A stretch of 64,000 nt of DNA from Mycolicibacterium hassiacum DSM 44199. GTDB taxonomy: Bacteria; Actinomycetota; Actinomycetes; Mycobacteriales; Mycobacteriaceae. Shown here one piece after another: positions 8,581 to 19,045 of the stretch (its first letter is position 1; every line of letters begins with the position of its first letter). The notes below the pieces were generated by a model. The model worked only from the letters and a program-made list of their open reading frames with translations. It was not told where the DNA came from and ran no database searches. The DNA lies in NCBI RefSeq assembly GCF_900603025.1, contig NZ_LR026975.1, positions 4,898,001 through 4,962,000 of the forward strand. The letters are read 5' to 3'. The translations under genes and the position numbers were made by a program.

Positions 8581-10139
8581 CCGGCCCAGGCGAACCCGAC
8601 CGGAGGTCGTTCACCTCCCGAACCCCGGTCAACGAGAACCCCGACCGGGTGGTGTACCGCCGTGGTTTCGTCACCCGCCACCAGGTGTCCGGCTGGCGGT
8701 TCATGATGCGCCGCATCGCCGCCGGCGTCGCGCTGCACGACGCCCGGATGCTGGTGGACCCGCTGCGCACCCAGACCCGCTCCGTGCTGGTCGGGGTGCT
8801 GGTGCTGCTCACCGGGCTGGCGGGCTGCTTCGTGTTCTCGCTGATCCGTCCCGCCGGGGTGGCCGGAAACGACGCGATCCTGGCCGACCGCACCACCTCC
8901 GCGCTCTACGTGCGGCTCGGCGACCAACTCCATCCGGTGCTCAACCTGACCTCCGCCCGGTTGATCGCCGGCCGCCCGGACAACCCGACCCTGGTGAAAA
9001 CCAGTGAGCTGGACCGGTTTCCGCGCGGCAACCTGATCGGCATCCCGGGTGCGCCGGAACGGCTGGTGCAGCACATTACCCGCGACGCGGACTGGACCGT
9101 CTGCGACGGGGTGTCCGGTCCGGCCGCCGGCACCACGCTCATCGCCGGGCCGCTGACCGACGGCGGCGAGCGCGCCGGCGCACTGGCCGCCGACGAGGCG
9201 GTGCTGGTGCGCAACCCCAGCGGGCCCAACGCCGGCACGTGGCTGTTGTGGGACGGCCGGCGCAGCCGCATCGACCTCGGCGACCGCGCCGTCACCCGGG
9301 CGCTGGGCTGGGACGCCGACATCCCCGAACCCCGGCCGGTGGCCCAGGGCCTGTTCAACGCGCTGCCCGAGGCGCCGCCGCTGACCGCCCCGGAGATCCC
9401 GGGCGCGGGCGAGCCGGCGCCGTACCCGATGTCGGTGGCGGTGCCGGTGGGCGCGGTGGTGGTGTCGTTCGACGCCGACGACAACCTGCGGCACTACGCG
9501 GTGCTGCGCGACGGGCTGGCGCCGATCTCGCCGGTGGTGGCCGAGTTGCTGCGCAACACCGACTCGTTCGGGCTCAACCAGCCGCCGCGGCTGGCCGCCG
9601 ACGAGATCGCCAGGCTGCCGGTGGCCCAGGGCATCGACAACGACGCCTATCCGCGCCGGCCGGTCACCGTCAAGGCGGCCGACGCCGCCCCGCTGACCTG
9701 CGTGCGCTGGACCCGGCCCGCGGACGCGGTCGCCCCGCGGATCGAACTGCGGTCCGGGGTGACACTCCCGGTCGCGGAGAACCTGCGCGCCCTGCCGTTG
9801 GTCGGCGCCGGATCCGGCACCACCGCCGACCGGGTGGTGCTCACCCCCGGCCGCGGCTACCTGGTGCAGACCGTCGGCGCCTCCGGCGGCGGCTCGGTGA
9901 CCCCGCCCGACGGCGCGAAGTTCTGGGTCAGCGACACCGGTGTGCGCTACGGCCTGGACACCGACGGTGACGACAAGACCATCGCAGCGCTCGGCCTCAC
10001 CCCGCCGCCGCTGCCCATCCCGTGGTCGCTGTTGAGCCAGTTCGCCCAGGGACCGACCCTGTCCCGGGCCGATGCCCTGTTGGCCCACGACACGCTCCCA
10101 GCCGACCCCCGTCCCAACGTCGTGAGGGAGAACCCGTGA
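8577..10139 (+). CDS. eccB3: ESX-3 membrane-complex protein EccB3
   Basis: Core component of the ESX-3 inner-membrane complex, with a single transmembrane helix and a large periplasmic domain. The 520-residue product has a short basic cytosolic N-terminus, a hydrophobic segment at about residues 70-90 ([20 protein letters not shown]), and a long periplasmic region ending in [24 protein letters not shown]. The pattern and length match the EccB family. It overlaps eccA3 by 4 nt upstream and eccC3 by 4 nt downstream (GTGA), as expected for stoichiometric subunits. Confidence 0.95.
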   Translation: MTGPGEPDRRSFTSRTPVNENPDRVVYRRGFVTRHQVSGWRFMMRRIAAGVALHDARMLVDPLRTQTRSVLVGVLVLLTGLAGCFVFSLIRPAGVAGNDAILADRTTSALYVRLGDQLHPVLNLTSARLIAGRPDNPTLVKTSELDRFPRGNLIGIPGAPERLVQHITRDADWTVCDGVSGPAAGTTLIAGPLTDGGERAGALAADEAVLVRNPSGPNAGTWLLWDGRRSRIDLGDRAVTRALGWDADIPEPRPVAQGLFNALPEAPPLTAPEIPGAGEPAPYPMSVAVPVGAVVVSFDADDNLRHYAVLRDGLAPISPVVAELLRNTDSFGLNQPPRLAADEIARLPVAQGIDNDAYPRRPVTVKAADAAPLTCVRWTRPADAVAPRIELRSGVTLPVAENLRALPLVGAGSGTTADRVVLTPGRGYLVQTVGASGGGSVTPPDGAKFWVSDTGVRYGLDTDGDDKTIAALGLTPPPLPIPWSLLSQFAQGPTLSRADALLAHDTLPADPRPNVVRENP

Positions 10140-13100
10140 GCCGGCTGATCTTCGAGGCGCGGCGCCGCATTCCGCCGCCGCCCGCGCGCAAGGCCACCAT
10201 CACCATCGAGCCGCCGCCCGAGCTGCCACGGATGGTGCCGCCGTCGCTGCTGCGCCGGGCGCTGCCGTACCTGATCGTCATCCTGGTCGTCGGCATGATC
10301 GTGGCGCTGGTGGCCACCGGTATGCGGCTGATCTCGCCGACCACGCTGTTCTTCCCGTTCGTGCTGCTGCTGGCGGCCACCGCGCTGTACCGCGGCACCG
10401 ACAACAAGATGCGCACCGAGGAGGTCGACGCCGAACGCGCCGACTACCTGCGCTACCTGTCGGTGGTGCGCGACAACATCCGCGCCCACGCCGCCGAACA
10501 GCGTGCGGCGCTGGACTGGTCGCATCCGAAACCCGAACTGCTGACCGAGATTCCCGACACCCGCCGGCAGTGGGAACGCGACCCGCACGACAGCGACTTC
10601 CTGGTGATCCGCGCCGGGCTGCACGACGCCCCGCTCAACGCGACGGTGCGGGTCAAGGACACCGCCGACGAGATCGACCTGGAACCGGTCGCCCACACCA
10701 CGCTGCGCGGCCTGCTCGACGTGCAGCGCACGGTGCCGGCGGTGCCGGCCGGGCTGGATCTGGCCAAGCTGGCCCGCATCACCGTGCTGGGCGAGACCGA
10801 CGAGGTACGCGGCGCGCTGCGGGCCTGGATCGCGCAGGCCGTCACCTGGCACGACCCCGCCGTGCTCGGGGTGGCGCTGCTGTCGCCGGATTTCGAAAGC
10901 GATGCCTGGTCCTGGCTGAAATGGTTGCCGCACACCGATATTCCCGGCGAGATCGACGGCGCCGGGCCGGCCCGTTACCTGGCCGGTGACCTGGCCACGC
11001 TGCGGGCCAAGCTGCAACCGGTGCTGGAGGACCGGCCGGGCTTCGGCAGCGCCGACGCCGGCGCGGTCAAACATCTGCTGATCGTCGTCGACGACCCCGA
11101 CGTCGACCCCGCCGCGCTGGTGCCGCGCGCCGGGCTGGCCGGGGTGACCGTGGTGCACCGCAGCGCCACGCCGCCGCAGCGCGACCAGTACGCCGACCCG
11201 GAACGGCCGATCCTGCGGCTGACCGGCACAGCGCTGCAGCGCTGGCACAGCGGCGACTGGCAGCCCTACATCGAGCCGGCCGACACCCTCGACGTCGCCA
11301 CCGTCACCCACCTCGCGCGGCGGTTGTCGCGCTGGGACTCCAACCCGAACCAGGCCCGCACGAGCAACGCCGGGGTCGCCACCTTCACCACGCTGATGGG
11401 CATCCCGGATGCCGCCGCGCTCGACGTCGCCAGCCTGTGGGCGCCGCGGCCGCGTTCGGAGGAGCTGCGGGTGCCGATCGGCGTCACCGCCACCGGCGAG
11501 CCGCTGATCTTCGACCTGAAGGACGAGGCCGAGGGCGGCATGGGCCCGCACGGGTTGATGATCGGCATGACCGGGTCCGGCAAGTCGCAGACCCTGATGT
11601 CGATCCTGTTGTCGCTGTTGACAACCCACCCCGCCGACCGGCTGATCGTGATCTACGCCGACTTCAAGGGCGAGGCCGGCGCCGACATCTTCCGGGAGTT
11701 CCCGCAGGTCGTGGCGGTCATCTCGAACATGGCCGAGAAGAAGTCGCTGGCCGACCGGTTCGCCGACACGCTGCGCGGCGAGGTGGCCCGGCGCGAACAG
11801 CTGCTGATGGAGGCCGGCCGCCGGGTGCAGGGCAGCGCGTTCAACTCGGTCACCGAGTACGAGGCCGCGATCGCCGCCGGCCACGACCTGCCGCCGCTGC
11901 CCACGCTGCTGGTGGTCTGCGACGAGTTCAGCCTGATGCTCGCCGACCACCCCGAATACGCCGACCTGTTCGACTACGTCGCCCGCAAGGGCCGGTCGTT
12001 CCGGATCCACCTGCTGTTCGCGTCGCAGACGCTCGACGTGGGCCGGATCAAGGACATCGACAAGAACACCTCCTACCGCATCGGCCTGAAGGTGGCCAGC
12101 CCGGCCATCAGCCGCCAGATCATCGGTGTGGAGGACGCGTTCCACATCGAGGCCGGGCCCGAGCACAAGGGTGAGGGCTATCTGGTGCCCGCGCCCGGCG
12201 CGATGCCGATCAAGTTCCGCAGCACCTACGTCGACGGCATCTACGACCCGCCGCGGGTGGAGAAGTCCGTCGTGGTGCAGTCGATCCCGTCGCCGCAGAA
12301 GTTCACCGCCGGTCCGGTGGAGGCGCCCGCCGACGCGGTCACGGTGGTGGAACCCGCCGCCCGGGAGGACCGGCCGCCGCGCAAACTGATCGCGACCATC
12401 GGCGACCAGCTGAAGCACTACGGCCCCAAGGCGCCCCGGCTGTGGCTGCCGCCGCTGGACGAGCCGATCCCGCTGGCCGACCTGCTGCGCCGGGCCGAGG
12501 TGCCCGAGGGACGGCTGCGCTGGCCGCTCGGCGAGATCGACCGGCCGTTCCAGATGCGCCGCGACCCGCTGATCTTCGACGCCCGCTCCGCGGCGGCCAA
12601 CGTGCTGATCCACGGCGGGCCGAAGTCCGGCAAGACCACCGCGCTGCAGACGTTCATCCTGTCGGCGGCCGCGCTGCACTCGCCGCGCGAGGTCAGTTTC
12701 TACTGCCTGGACTACGGCGGCGGGCAGCTGCGCGAGCTGGAACGGCTCGCCCACGTCGGCGCGGTGGCCTCCCCGCTGGAGCCCGAACGTATCCGGCGCA
12801 CCTTCGGCGAGCTCGAGCAGCTGCTGGCGGCCCGCCAGGCGCGCCGCCACACCAACGGTTCGGCCGAGGGCCCGGGCTACGGGGACGGGTACGGCGACGG
12901 GTACGGCGAGGTGTTCCTGGTCATCGACAACCTCTACGCCTTCAGCCGCGACAACACCGACACCTTCAACACCCGTAACCCGTTGCTGGCCAAGGTCACC
13001 GAGCTGGTCAACACCGGCCTGGCGTACGGCATCCACGTGGTGCTGACCACGCCGAACTGGCTGGAGGTGCCGCTGGCCATGCGCGACGGGCTCGGGCTGC

Positions 13101-14128
13101 GGCTGGAGCTGCGGCTGGCCGACCCGCGCGACAGCAACGTGCGGCTGCCCGGCGCGCTGCGCCGCCCCGCCGAGTCGGTGCCCGACGACCAGCCGGGCCG
13201 CGGCCTGACCATGGCCGCCGAGCACTTCCTGTTCGCCCAGCCCGCGCTGCGCGACATCGACGCGGTCAACGCCCGCTACCCGGGCCAGTCCGCCCCGCCG
13301 GTGCGGCTGCTGCCGCACAACCTGGCCCCCGACGCGGTGGCGCCGCTGTACCCGGCGCCCGAGACCGTCGTCATCGGTCAGCGCGAACTGGATCTGGCTC
13401 CGGTGCCGCTGAGCTTCGCCGACAACCCGCTGCTGATGGTGTTCGGCGACGCCAAGGCCGGCAAGACCACGCTGCTGCGGCACCTGATCCGCACCATTCG
13501 GGAGAACTCGCGCCCGGACGAGGTGGCGTTCACGGTCATCGACCGGCGCCTGCACCTGGTCGACGAACCGCTGTTCCCCGACAACGAGTACACGGCCAAC
13601 ATCGACCGGGTCACCCCGGCGATGCTCGGGCTGAGCGCGTTGTTGGAGCAGCGGCGCCCGCCGGCCGGGCTGAGCCCGCAGCAGCTCGCCGGCTGGAGCT
13701 ACCGCTCGGCCGAGGACAGCCGCACCCACTACCTGATCATCGACGATGTCGACCAGATCCCCGACGCCCCCGCGGTCAGCGGACCGTTCGTCGGGCAGCG
13801 GCCCTGGACCGGCATCATCGGACTGCTCTCGCAGGCAAGCGAATTGGGTCTGCGAGTGATCGTCACCGCCCGGGCGACCGGATCCGCACACGCGGTGATG
13901 ACCGCCCCGCTGCTGCGCCGGCTCAACGAACTGCAGGCCACGATCCTGATGCTGTCGGGCAATCCGCAGGACAGCGGCAAGATCCGCGGCCACCGGTTCC
14001 GCCGGCTGCCCCCGGGCCGCGCGATGTTGCTCGACGACGGTGACGAGCCGACGTTCCTGCAGCTGGTCAACCCGATGGCCGAGGCTGTATCGACCAACCC
14101 GAGTGATGGTGGAAGGGAGTTCAACTGA
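10136..14128 (+). CDS. eccC3: ESX-3 FtsK/SpoIIIE-type translocation ATPase EccC3 (undivided)
   Basis: Motor ATPase that recognises Esx substrates and drives ESX-3 secretion. The 1330-residue protein has two N-terminal membrane helices (about residues 40-90) and three FtsK-like nucleotide-binding domains. Their Walker A motifs are GMTGSGKSQ near residue 477, GGPKSGKTT near 827 and GDAKAGKTT near 1104. All three retain the Lys. Start GTG 10136 was chosen because it overlaps the eccB3 stop by 4 nt and gives the [12 protein letters not shown]-terminus seen in the family; an upstream in-frame start would lie inside eccB3. EccC is a single polypeptide here, as in ESX-3 generally, unlike split ESX-1 EccCa/EccCb. 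The stop shares one base with the PE5 start. Confidence 0.96.
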   Translation: MSRLIFEARRRIPPPPARKATITIEPPPELPRMVPPSLLRRALPYLIVILVVGMIVALVATGMRLISPTTLFFPFVLLLAATALYRGTDNKMRTEEVDAERADYLRYLSVVRDNIRAHAAEQRAALDWSHPKPELLTEIPDTRRQWERDPHDSDFLVIRAGLHDAPLNATVRVKDTADEIDLEPVAHTTLRGLLDVQRTVPAVPAGLDLAKLARITVLGETDEVRGALRAWIAQAVTWHDPAVLGVALLSPDFESDAWSWLKWLPHTDIPGEIDGAGPARYLAGDLATLRAKLQPVLEDRPGFGSADAGAVKHLLIVVDDPDVDPAALVPRAGLAGVTVVHRSATPPQRDQYADPERPILRLTGTALQRWHSGDWQPYIEPADTLDVATVTHLARRLSRWDSNPNQARTSNAGVATFTTLMGIPDAAALDVASLWAPRPRSEELRVPIGVTATGEPLIFDLKDEAEGGMGPHGLMIGMTGSGKSQTLMSILLSLLTTHPADRLIVIYADFKGEAGADIFREFPQVVAVISNMAEKKSLADRFADTLRGEVARREQLLMEAGRRVQGSAFNSVTEYEAAIAAGHDLPPLPTLLVVCDEFSLMLADHPEYADLFDYVARKGRSFRIHLLFASQTLDVGRIKDIDKNTSYRIGLKVASPAISRQIIGVEDAFHIEAGPEHKGEGYLVPAPGAMPIKFRSTYVDGIYDPPRVEKSVVVQSIPSPQKFTAGPVEAPADAVTVVEPAAREDRPPRKLIATIGDQLKHYGPKAPRLWLPPLDEPIPLADLLRRAEVPEGRLRWPLGEIDRPFQMRRDPLIFDARSAAANVLIHGGPKSGKTTALQTFILSAAALHSPREVSFYCLDYGGGQLRELERLAHVGAVASPLEPERIRRTFGELEQLLAARQARRHTNGSAEGPGYGDGYGDGYGEVFLVIDNLYAFSRDNTDTFNTRNPLLAKVTELVNTGLAYGIHVVLTTPNWLEVPLAMRDGLGLRLELRLADPRDSNVRLPGALRRPAESVPDDQPGRGLTMAAEHFLFAQPALRDIDAVNARYPGQSAPPVRLLPHNLAPDAVAPLYPAPETVVIGQRELDLAPVPLSFADNPLLMVFGDAKAGKTTLLRHLIRTIRENSRPDEVAFTVIDRRLHLVDEPLFPDNEYTANIDRVTPAMLGLSALLEQRRPPAGLSPQQLAGWSYRSAEDSRTHYLIIDDVDQIPDAPAVSGPFVGQRPWTGIIGLLSQASELGLRVIVTARATGSAHAVMTAPLLRRLNELQATILMLSGNPQDSGKIRGHRFRRLPPGRAMLLDDGDEPTFLQLVNPMAEAVSTNPSDGGREFN

Positions 14129-14436
14129 TGTTCCTGCGTGTCGTCCCTGAGGGACTCGCTGCAGCGAGCTCCGCCGTCGAAGCCCTGACCGCCCGGTTGG
14201 CCGCCGCCCACGCCGCGGCCGCGCCGGTGATCTCGGCCGTGGTGCCGCCGGCCGCCGACGCGGTGTCGATCACCACCGCCGTCGGCCTGAGCGCCCGTGG
14301 CGCACAACACAATGCGACCGCCGCCCTGGGGGTCGAGGAGTTGGGCCGGGCCGGTATCGGTGTCGGCCAGTCCGGTGTCAGCTACGCGGTCGGCGACGCC
14401 GCGGCCGCTGCCTCGTACGCGGTGGCAGGCAGCTGA
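14128..14436 (+). CDS. PE5: PE-family protein PE5
   Basis: Small secreted PE protein of 102 residues that pairs with the adjacent PPE4 as an ESX-3 substrate. The helical N-terminus starts [20 protein letters not shown], with the Pro-Glu signature at residues 7-8. The C-terminal half carries YAVGD, which fits the general YxxxD/E secretion motif of type VII substrates. There is no PGRS or other extension. It starts at the eccC3 stop (1-nt overlap) and is followed by PPE4 after 1 nt, so the pair is co-translated. The PE5-PPE4 pair is reported to act in ESX-3-dependent siderophore iron acquisition. Confidence 0.93.
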   Translation: MFLRVVPEGLAAASSAVEALTARLAAAHAAAAPVISAVVPPAADAVSITTAVGLSARGAQHNATAALGVEELGRAGIGVGQSGVSYAVGDAAAAASYAVAGS

Positions 14437-14437
14437 G

Positions 14438-15991
14438 ATGACCGCGCCGGTGTGGATGGCGCTTCCGCCGGAAGTGCACTCGACGCTGCTCAGCAGCGGG
14501 CCCGGACCCGGTCCGCTGCTGGCCGCGGCCGCCGCCTGGCATTCGCTGGCGGCCGAGTACTCCGCTGCGGCAGCCGAACTCACCGCGCTGCTGACCGAGG
14601 TGCAGAGCGGGGTCTGGGAGGGCCCGAGCGCGGAGCAGTACGTCGCGGCGCACGCCCCGTACCTGGCCTGGCTGGCGCAGGCCGGCGCGAACAGCGCCGC
14701 CGCCGCGGCCCAGCACGAGGCCGCCGCGGCCGCCTACAGCACCGCGCTGGCCACCATGCCGACGATGGCCGAACTGGTGCTCAACCGCACCACCCACACG
14801 GTGCTGGTGGCCACCAACTTCCTGGGCATCAACACGATCCCGATCGCGCTGAACGAGGCCGACTACGCGCGGATGTGGATCCAGGCCGCCACCACGATGA
14901 GCACCTACCAGGCGGTGGCGGGTGCGGCGGTGGCGGCCGCCCCGACCACCCCGCCGCCTCCGATGATCCTGACACCCGGTGTGGGGGAAGCGGGTTCGGC
15001 CGCCGCCGATGTGCAGCAGGCCGCCGCGATGGTCACCGCCGCGGACGCGGCCGCCGAGCGCAACCTGGCCGACTCGATCGCGGACCTGCTGCGCGGCATC
15101 ATGGACTGGTTCTCCGACTTCTTCGAGAACATCCTGAACTTCGCCCGCCAGTTCTTCCGCACCATCCTGGACTCGCTCACCGACTTCGTGAACAGCTTCC
15201 TGGGGATGCTGTTCAGCCCGTCGTCCTCGCTGCTGCTGTTCATCGCCCTCTACCAGGCGATCACCCAGCCGCTGGGCTGGACCACCTGGTCGCTGATCCT
15301 CAGCGCCCCGGTCTGGCTGCCGATCATGATCGGGCTGCTGGCCCAGATCCCGAACCTGCTGGCGCCGCCGGCCGAACCGGCGCCCGAACCGGCGCCGGAA
15401 CCCGCCGCGGCCGCGCCGCTGCGCCCGGTCGCCGAACCGCGGGTGGAGCTGCCGCCGGTCGCGGCGGTCGCGCCGACGGTGACCCCCGCCCCGACCTCGG
15501 TGACCTCGGTGAGCGCGGGCGCCGCGCCCGCCGGTGCGCCGGCCGCTGCGGCCCCGGCGCCGGCGGCGCTGTACGCGGTCGCCGGACCGGATCCGGAGGG
15601 CGGCATCTCACCGACCTTCCGGGAGGGCACCGGCGCCAAGGCCCCCGCCTCGGACCTGGCCGCCTCCTCGGCGGCCGCGGCCACGGCGTCGTCGCTGGCC
15701 AAGCGCCGGGCCCGGCGCAAGCGTCCGGAGCCGATCCACCAGCGGCAGTACGCCGACGCCTACATGGACTACGAACCGGATCCGGCCGACACCCCGCCGG
15801 CGACCCCGCGGCGTCCGCAGATGAGCGCCTCCGAACGCGGTGCGGACACCTTCGGGTTCACCGGTGCGGCGGCGCGATCCGAGACCCGGGAGGCCACCGG
15901 GCTGACCGAGCTGGCCGGCGACGCCTTCGGCGGCGGCCCCACCGAACCGCTGCTGCCCGGTGACTGGGAGGAAGGGGGACAGCGCGACTGA
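14438..15991 (+). CDS. PPE4: PPE-family protein PPE4
   Basis: PPE substrate of ESX-3 and partner of PE5, 517 residues. The start ATG 14438 gives [18 protein letters not shown], with the Pro-Pro-Glu motif at residues 10-12. An upstream in-frame start would fall inside PE5. The roughly 180-residue PPE domain contains the WxG segment [16 protein letters not shown] hydrophobic region follows ([19 protein letters not shown]... and [12 protein letters not shown]), then a Pro/Ala-rich tail and a basic Lys/Arg stretch (KRRARRKR). An 85-nt gap separates it from esxG. EspG3, encoded downstream, is the expected chaperone of the PPE tip. Confidence 0.93.
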   Translation: MTAPVWMALPPEVHSTLLSSGPGPGPLLAAAAAWHSLAAEYSAAAAELTALLTEVQSGVWEGPSAEQYVAAHAPYLAWLAQAGANSAAAAAQHEAAAAAYSTALATMPTMAELVLNRTTHTVLVATNFLGINTIPIALNEADYARMWIQAATTMSTYQAVAGAAVAAAPTTPPPPMILTPGVGEAGSAAADVQQAAAMVTAADAAAERNLADSIADLLRGIMDWFSDFFENILNFARQFFRTILDSLTDFVNSFLGMLFSPSSSLLLFIALYQAITQPLGWTTWSLILSAPVWLPIMIGLLAQIPNLLAPPAEPAPEPAPEPAAAAPLRPVAEPRVELPPVAAVAPTVTPAPTSVTSVSAGAAPAGAPAAAAPAPAALYAVAGPDPEGGISPTFREGTGAKAPASDLAASSAAAATASSLAKRRARRKRPEPIHQRQYADAYMDYEPDPADTPPATPRRPQMSASERGADTFGFTGAAARSETREATGLTELAGDAFGGGPTEPLLPGDWEEGGQRD

Positions 15992-16076
15992 ACAGATCTG
16001 CTGACCGACACCGGCAGTCACCGACCGGACGGCCGGCCACGCTCCCGCAACCAACCACCTTCAGAAGGGAAAAGCC

Positions 16077-16370
16077 ATGAGTTTCCTGGACGCTCACATC
16101 CCCCAGCTGGTCGCCTCGGAGGGCACCTTCGCGGCCAAGGCGGCGCTGATGCGCAGCACGATGGCGCAGGCCGAGGCGGCCGCGCAGGCGGCGCAGGCGT
16201 TCCACATCGGCGAATCGGCCGCGGCGTTCCAGGCCGCCCACGCCCGCTTCATCGAGGTGTCCGCGAAGATCAACTCGCTGCTGGACATCGCGCAGGTCAA
16301 CCTCGGCGAGGCCGCCGCCACCTACGTGGCCGAGGACGCCGCCGCGGCGAGCACCTACACGGGCATCTGA
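16077..16370 (+). CDS. esxG: ESAT-6-like protein EsxG
   Basis: WXG100-superfamily secreted protein of 97 residues that forms a tight heterodimer with EsxH. Sequence MSFLDAHIPQLVASEGTFAA and the region AFHIGESAAAFQAAHARF match EsxG closely as remembered. As in other EsxG proteins the Trp of the WxG turn is replaced (HIGE here). The C-terminus carries YVAED, the YxxxD secretion signal. AGAAGGG lies 8-15 nt upstream of the ATG. It is followed by esxH after 51 nt. The EsxG-EsxH dimer is needed for siderophore-mediated iron uptake in mycobacteria. Confidence 0.96.
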   Translation: MSFLDAHIPQLVASEGTFAAKAALMRSTMAQAEAAAQAAQAFHIGESAAAFQAAHARFIEVSAKINSLLDIAQVNLGEAAATYVAEDAAAASTYTGI

Positions 16371-16421
16371 TTCGGCACCGATCCCTAAGACCCCGAAAGG
16401 CTTGAGAACCGAGGAGAACCG

Positions 16422-16712
16422 ATGAGCCAGATCATGTACAACTACCCGGCGATGCTCCAGCACGCGGGGGAGATGGCCGGCTACGCGGGTGCGCTGCACA
16501 CCATCGGCGCCGACATCGCCAGCGAGCAGGCCGCACTGGCCAACGCCTGGCAGGGCGACACCGGGATGACCTACCAGGCCTGGCAGGCGCAGTGGAACGC
16601 CGCGCTGGAGGAGCTGGTGCGCGCCTACCGCGCGATGGCCGCCACCCACGAGACCAACACCATGTCGATGAGCGCCCGCGACGCGGCCGAAGGCGCCAAG
16701 TGGGGTGGCTAG
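16422..16712 (+). CDS. esxH: ESAT-6-like protein EsxH (TB10.4 family)
   Basis: WXG100 protein of 96 residues, partner of EsxG, secreted by ESX-3. The N-terminus [20 protein letters not shown] and the WQGDTG turn (WxG) are diagnostic. The C-terminal helix ends [14 protein letters not shown] as in TB10.4-type proteins. GAGGAG lies just ahead of the ATG. The stop is only 6 nt before the espG3 GTG. In M. tuberculosis EsxG-EsxH binds zinc; His residues at about 14 and 70 and Glu residues here could do the same, but this was not modelled. Confidence 0.96.
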   Translation: MSQIMYNYPAMLQHAGEMAGYAGALHTIGADIASEQAALANAWQGDTGMTYQAWQAQWNAALEELVRAYRAMAATHETNTMSMSARDAAEGAKWGG

Positions 16713-16718
16713 TCCTCG

Positions 16719-17621
16719 GTGCCCGCTAACGCAGTCGAGCTGACCGCGGAGCAGGCCTGGTTCGCCGCCGACGCGACGGGTGCCGGGAACTTCCCCTGGG
16801 TGCTCGCCATCACCCCGCCGTACACCGACCACGCCGAACGCGCCGCGGTCGAGGACCGGCTGACCCGGGAGCTCACCGAGCTCGGGGTGATGCGCGACGG
16901 TGCCGTCGATCCCCGGGTCCGCCGCTGGATCGCGACGACCTGCCGGCCGCGGCGCTGGCTCGAGTTGCGCTTCGTGCGGGGATCGGGGCAGATGCTGCGC
17001 GGGCTGGTGGCGCGCCGGGGCGACGGGTCCGCCGCCGGTGAGACGACGGTGGTGGCGCTGCGCAGCGGCGGTCTGGTCACCTTCTCGGAGCTGGCGGTCG
17101 ACCACCCGCAGGCGCTGGTGCCCATCCTCACCGCGGGTCTGTCGGGACGCGCGCCGGCCCGGTTCGCCGAGTTCAGCATCCCGGCCCGGGCCGGGGCGCG
17201 CGCCGACGAACAGCTGCGCAACGGGGCCGACCTCGCCGAGATCCTCGAGTTCCTGGGGATCCCGCCGTCGGCGCGGCCGGTCGTGGAGGCCGCCTACGCG
17301 CCCGACCGCAGCTACGTGGAGGTGGTCGCCGGGGACCACCGCGACGGGCACCGGGTCAGCACCGAGGTGGGCGTCAGCATCGTCGACACCCGGCAGGGCC
17401 GCGTGCTGGTCCACCCCAGCCGGGCCTACGACGGGGAATGGGTCTCGACGTTCACCGCCGGCACCCCGCTGGCCATCGCCGCCGCGGTGGAACGGCTCAC
17501 CGCCACCCTGCCCGACGGGCCGTGGTTCCCCGACCTGCACCTGACCCGAGACTTCGACACCGATAACAGAACGGAAGACCAGCAATGGCGACAGACACTT
17601 ACGCACCAGGCACGTCGGTGA
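16719..17621 (+). CDS. espG3: ESX-3 PPE-specific chaperone EspG3
   Basis: Cytosolic chaperone of about 300 residues that binds the tip of the PPE domain in PE-PPE dimers and keeps them soluble for ESX-3. The EspG fold is indicated by overall similarity (ELTAEQAWFAAD...GAGNFPWVLAI near the start, DGPWFPDLHLTRDF near the end) and position; there are no catalytic motifs. GTG 16719 lies 6 nt after the esxH stop. Its 3' end overlaps eccD3 by 37 nt if the longer eccD3 start is used. Confidence 0.93.
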   Translation: MPANAVELTAEQAWFAADATGAGNFPWVLAITPPYTDHAERAAVEDRLTRELTELGVMRDGAVDPRVRRWIATTCRPRRWLELRFVRGSGQMLRGLVARRGDGSAAGETTVVALRSGGLVTFSELAVDHPQALVPILTAGLSGRAPARFAEFSIPARAGARADEQLRNGADLAEILEFLGIPPSARPVVEAAYAPDRSYVEVVAGDHRDGHRVSTEVGVSIVDTRQGRVLVHPSRAYDGEWVSTFTAGTPLAIAAAVERLTATLPDGPWFPDLHLTRDFDTDNRTEDQQWRQTLTHQARR

Positions 17622-19045
17622 TGCCGATCGTCCGCGTGGCGGTCCTGGCCCCGAACGCCCCGGCCGACGCCGACACGGGCGACGACGGCCGGATCCCGGG
17701 CCGGCTCACCGACATGGTGCTGCCCACCGGGGTACCGCTGCGCGAGATCATGCCGGCGGTGCGCCGGTTGGCGCAGCACACCGACGACGCCGGTGAGGCC
17801 CGGCACGCCACGCTCGAGCAACTGTCGCTGGCCCCGGTCGGCGGGGCCCCGTTCAGCCTGGACGCCACCCTCGACACGGTCGGGGTGGTCGACGGCGACC
17901 TGCTGGTCCTGGCTCCGCTGCCGCCCGGGCCGCCGGCGCCGCGCATCGTCGAAGACGTCGCCGACGCCGCGGTGATCTTCTCCGCATCCCGCGAGAAGCC
18001 CTGGGGCCTCACGCATATCCGCCACGCTGCGACGATCGCCGCGGTGGCGCTGATCCTGGCGGCTACCGCGTTCGCGGCCGCCCACCGGGTGCTGGCCGGC
18101 GGGCAGCTGGGGCTGTTCACCGCCGCCGGGGTGGCGGTGGCCACCGTGCTGGCCGCGCTGCTCACCCGGCCCCAGTCGGCCGGGCGGGCGACGGTGCTGT
18201 CGGTGACGGCACTGGCGCCGATCGCGGTGGCGCTGGGACTGGCGGTGCCCGGCGACTTCGGCGCCCCGAACCTGGTGCTGGCCGCCGCCGGGGTGACCGC
18301 CTGGTCGATCGTGAGCATCACCATCGCCGAGCGGGCCGTCGCGGTGTTCACCGCGGCCACCGTGGTCGGGGTGGGCACCCTGCTCACCGCGGGCGCGGCC
18401 GCCGTCTGGCGGCTCGACCACGTCGTGCTGGCCGCGATCCTGCTGGTGTTCGCGCTGTTCGTCACCGTGCAGGCGGCGCAGCTGTCGGCGATGTGGGCGC
18501 GGCTGCCGATGCCGGTGATCCCCGCTCCCGGTGACCCGACCCCGTCACCGCTGCCGCGCCGGGTGCTCGAGGATCTGCCGCGCCGGGTGCGCGTCGGCGA
18601 CTCGCACCAGACCGGGTTCATCGCCGGCGGGGTGCTGCTGTCCACCGCGGGTGTGCTGATTCTTGCTGCACCGCAAGGTGTTTCGCACTGGGCCTACTAC
18701 ATCGTGGTCGCGGTGGCGCTCGGGTCGGCGCTGCGGGCGCGGGTGTGGGACTCCGCGCCGTGCAAGGCGTGGCTGCTCGCCCAGCCGTTCCTGACCGCGG
18801 TGGCGTTCCTGGTGGTGTTCACGGTGGCCGAGCGCTACACCGCGGCGTGGTGGGCGCTGGCCGCCCTGGCCGCTGCGACCGCGGTGTTCGTGCTGGCGGC
18901 GCTGTACCCGCGGATCGCCGAACCGGAGACCTACTCGCTGCCGGTGCGCCGCCTGGTCGGCTTCCTGGCCTCCGGCATCGACGCGTCGCTGATCCCGGTG
19001 CTGGCCTACCTGGTGGGGCTGTTCACCTGGGTGCTGAATCGGTGA
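17585..19045 (+). CDS. eccD3: ESX-3 membrane channel component EccD3
   Basis: Integral membrane subunit of ESX-3 with an N-terminal ubiquitin-like domain (residues about 15-110) and about 11 transmembrane helices in the remaining 370 residues, seen as repeated Ala/Val/Leu-rich stretches. The C-terminus ends IPVLAYLVGLFTWVLNR. I kept ATG 17585 because GGAAG precedes it by 6-7 nt. The internal ATG at 17621 overlaps the espG3 stop (TGATG) and would give a product 12 residues shorter that starts closer to the ubiquitin-like fold (MPIVRVAVLAP). The stop shares one base with mycP3. Confidence 0.95.
   Translation: MATDTYAPGTSVMPIVRVAVLAPNAPADADTGDDGRIPGRLTDMVLPTGVPLREIMPAVRRLAQHTDDAGEARHATLEQLSLAPVGGAPFSLDATLDTVGVVDGDLLVLAPLPPGPPAPRIVEDVADAAVIFSASREKPWGLTHIRHAATIAAVALILAATAFAAAHRVLAGGQLGLFTAAGVAVATVLAALLTRPQSAGRATVLSVTALAPIAVALGLAVPGDFGAPNLVLAAAGVTAWSIVSITIAERAVAVFTAATVVGVGTLLTAGAAAVWRLDHVVLAAILLVFALFVTVQAAQLSAMWARLPMPVIPAPGDPTPSPLPRRVLEDLPRRVRVGDSHQTGFIAGGVLLSTAGVLILAAPQGVSHWAYYIVVAVALGSALRARVWDSAPCKAWLLAQPFLTAVAFLVVFTVAERYTAAWWALAALAAATAVFVLAALYPRIAEPETYSLPVRRLVGFLASGIDASLIPVLAYLVGLFTWVLNR

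Noticed and set aside
9947..13993. A 1348-codon open frame antisense to eccB3/eccC3
   Set aside because: The translation is an Arg/Gly/Gln/His-rich mix without domains. Long antisense frames are common opposite high-GC genes, and the sense strand encodes a complete EccC3.
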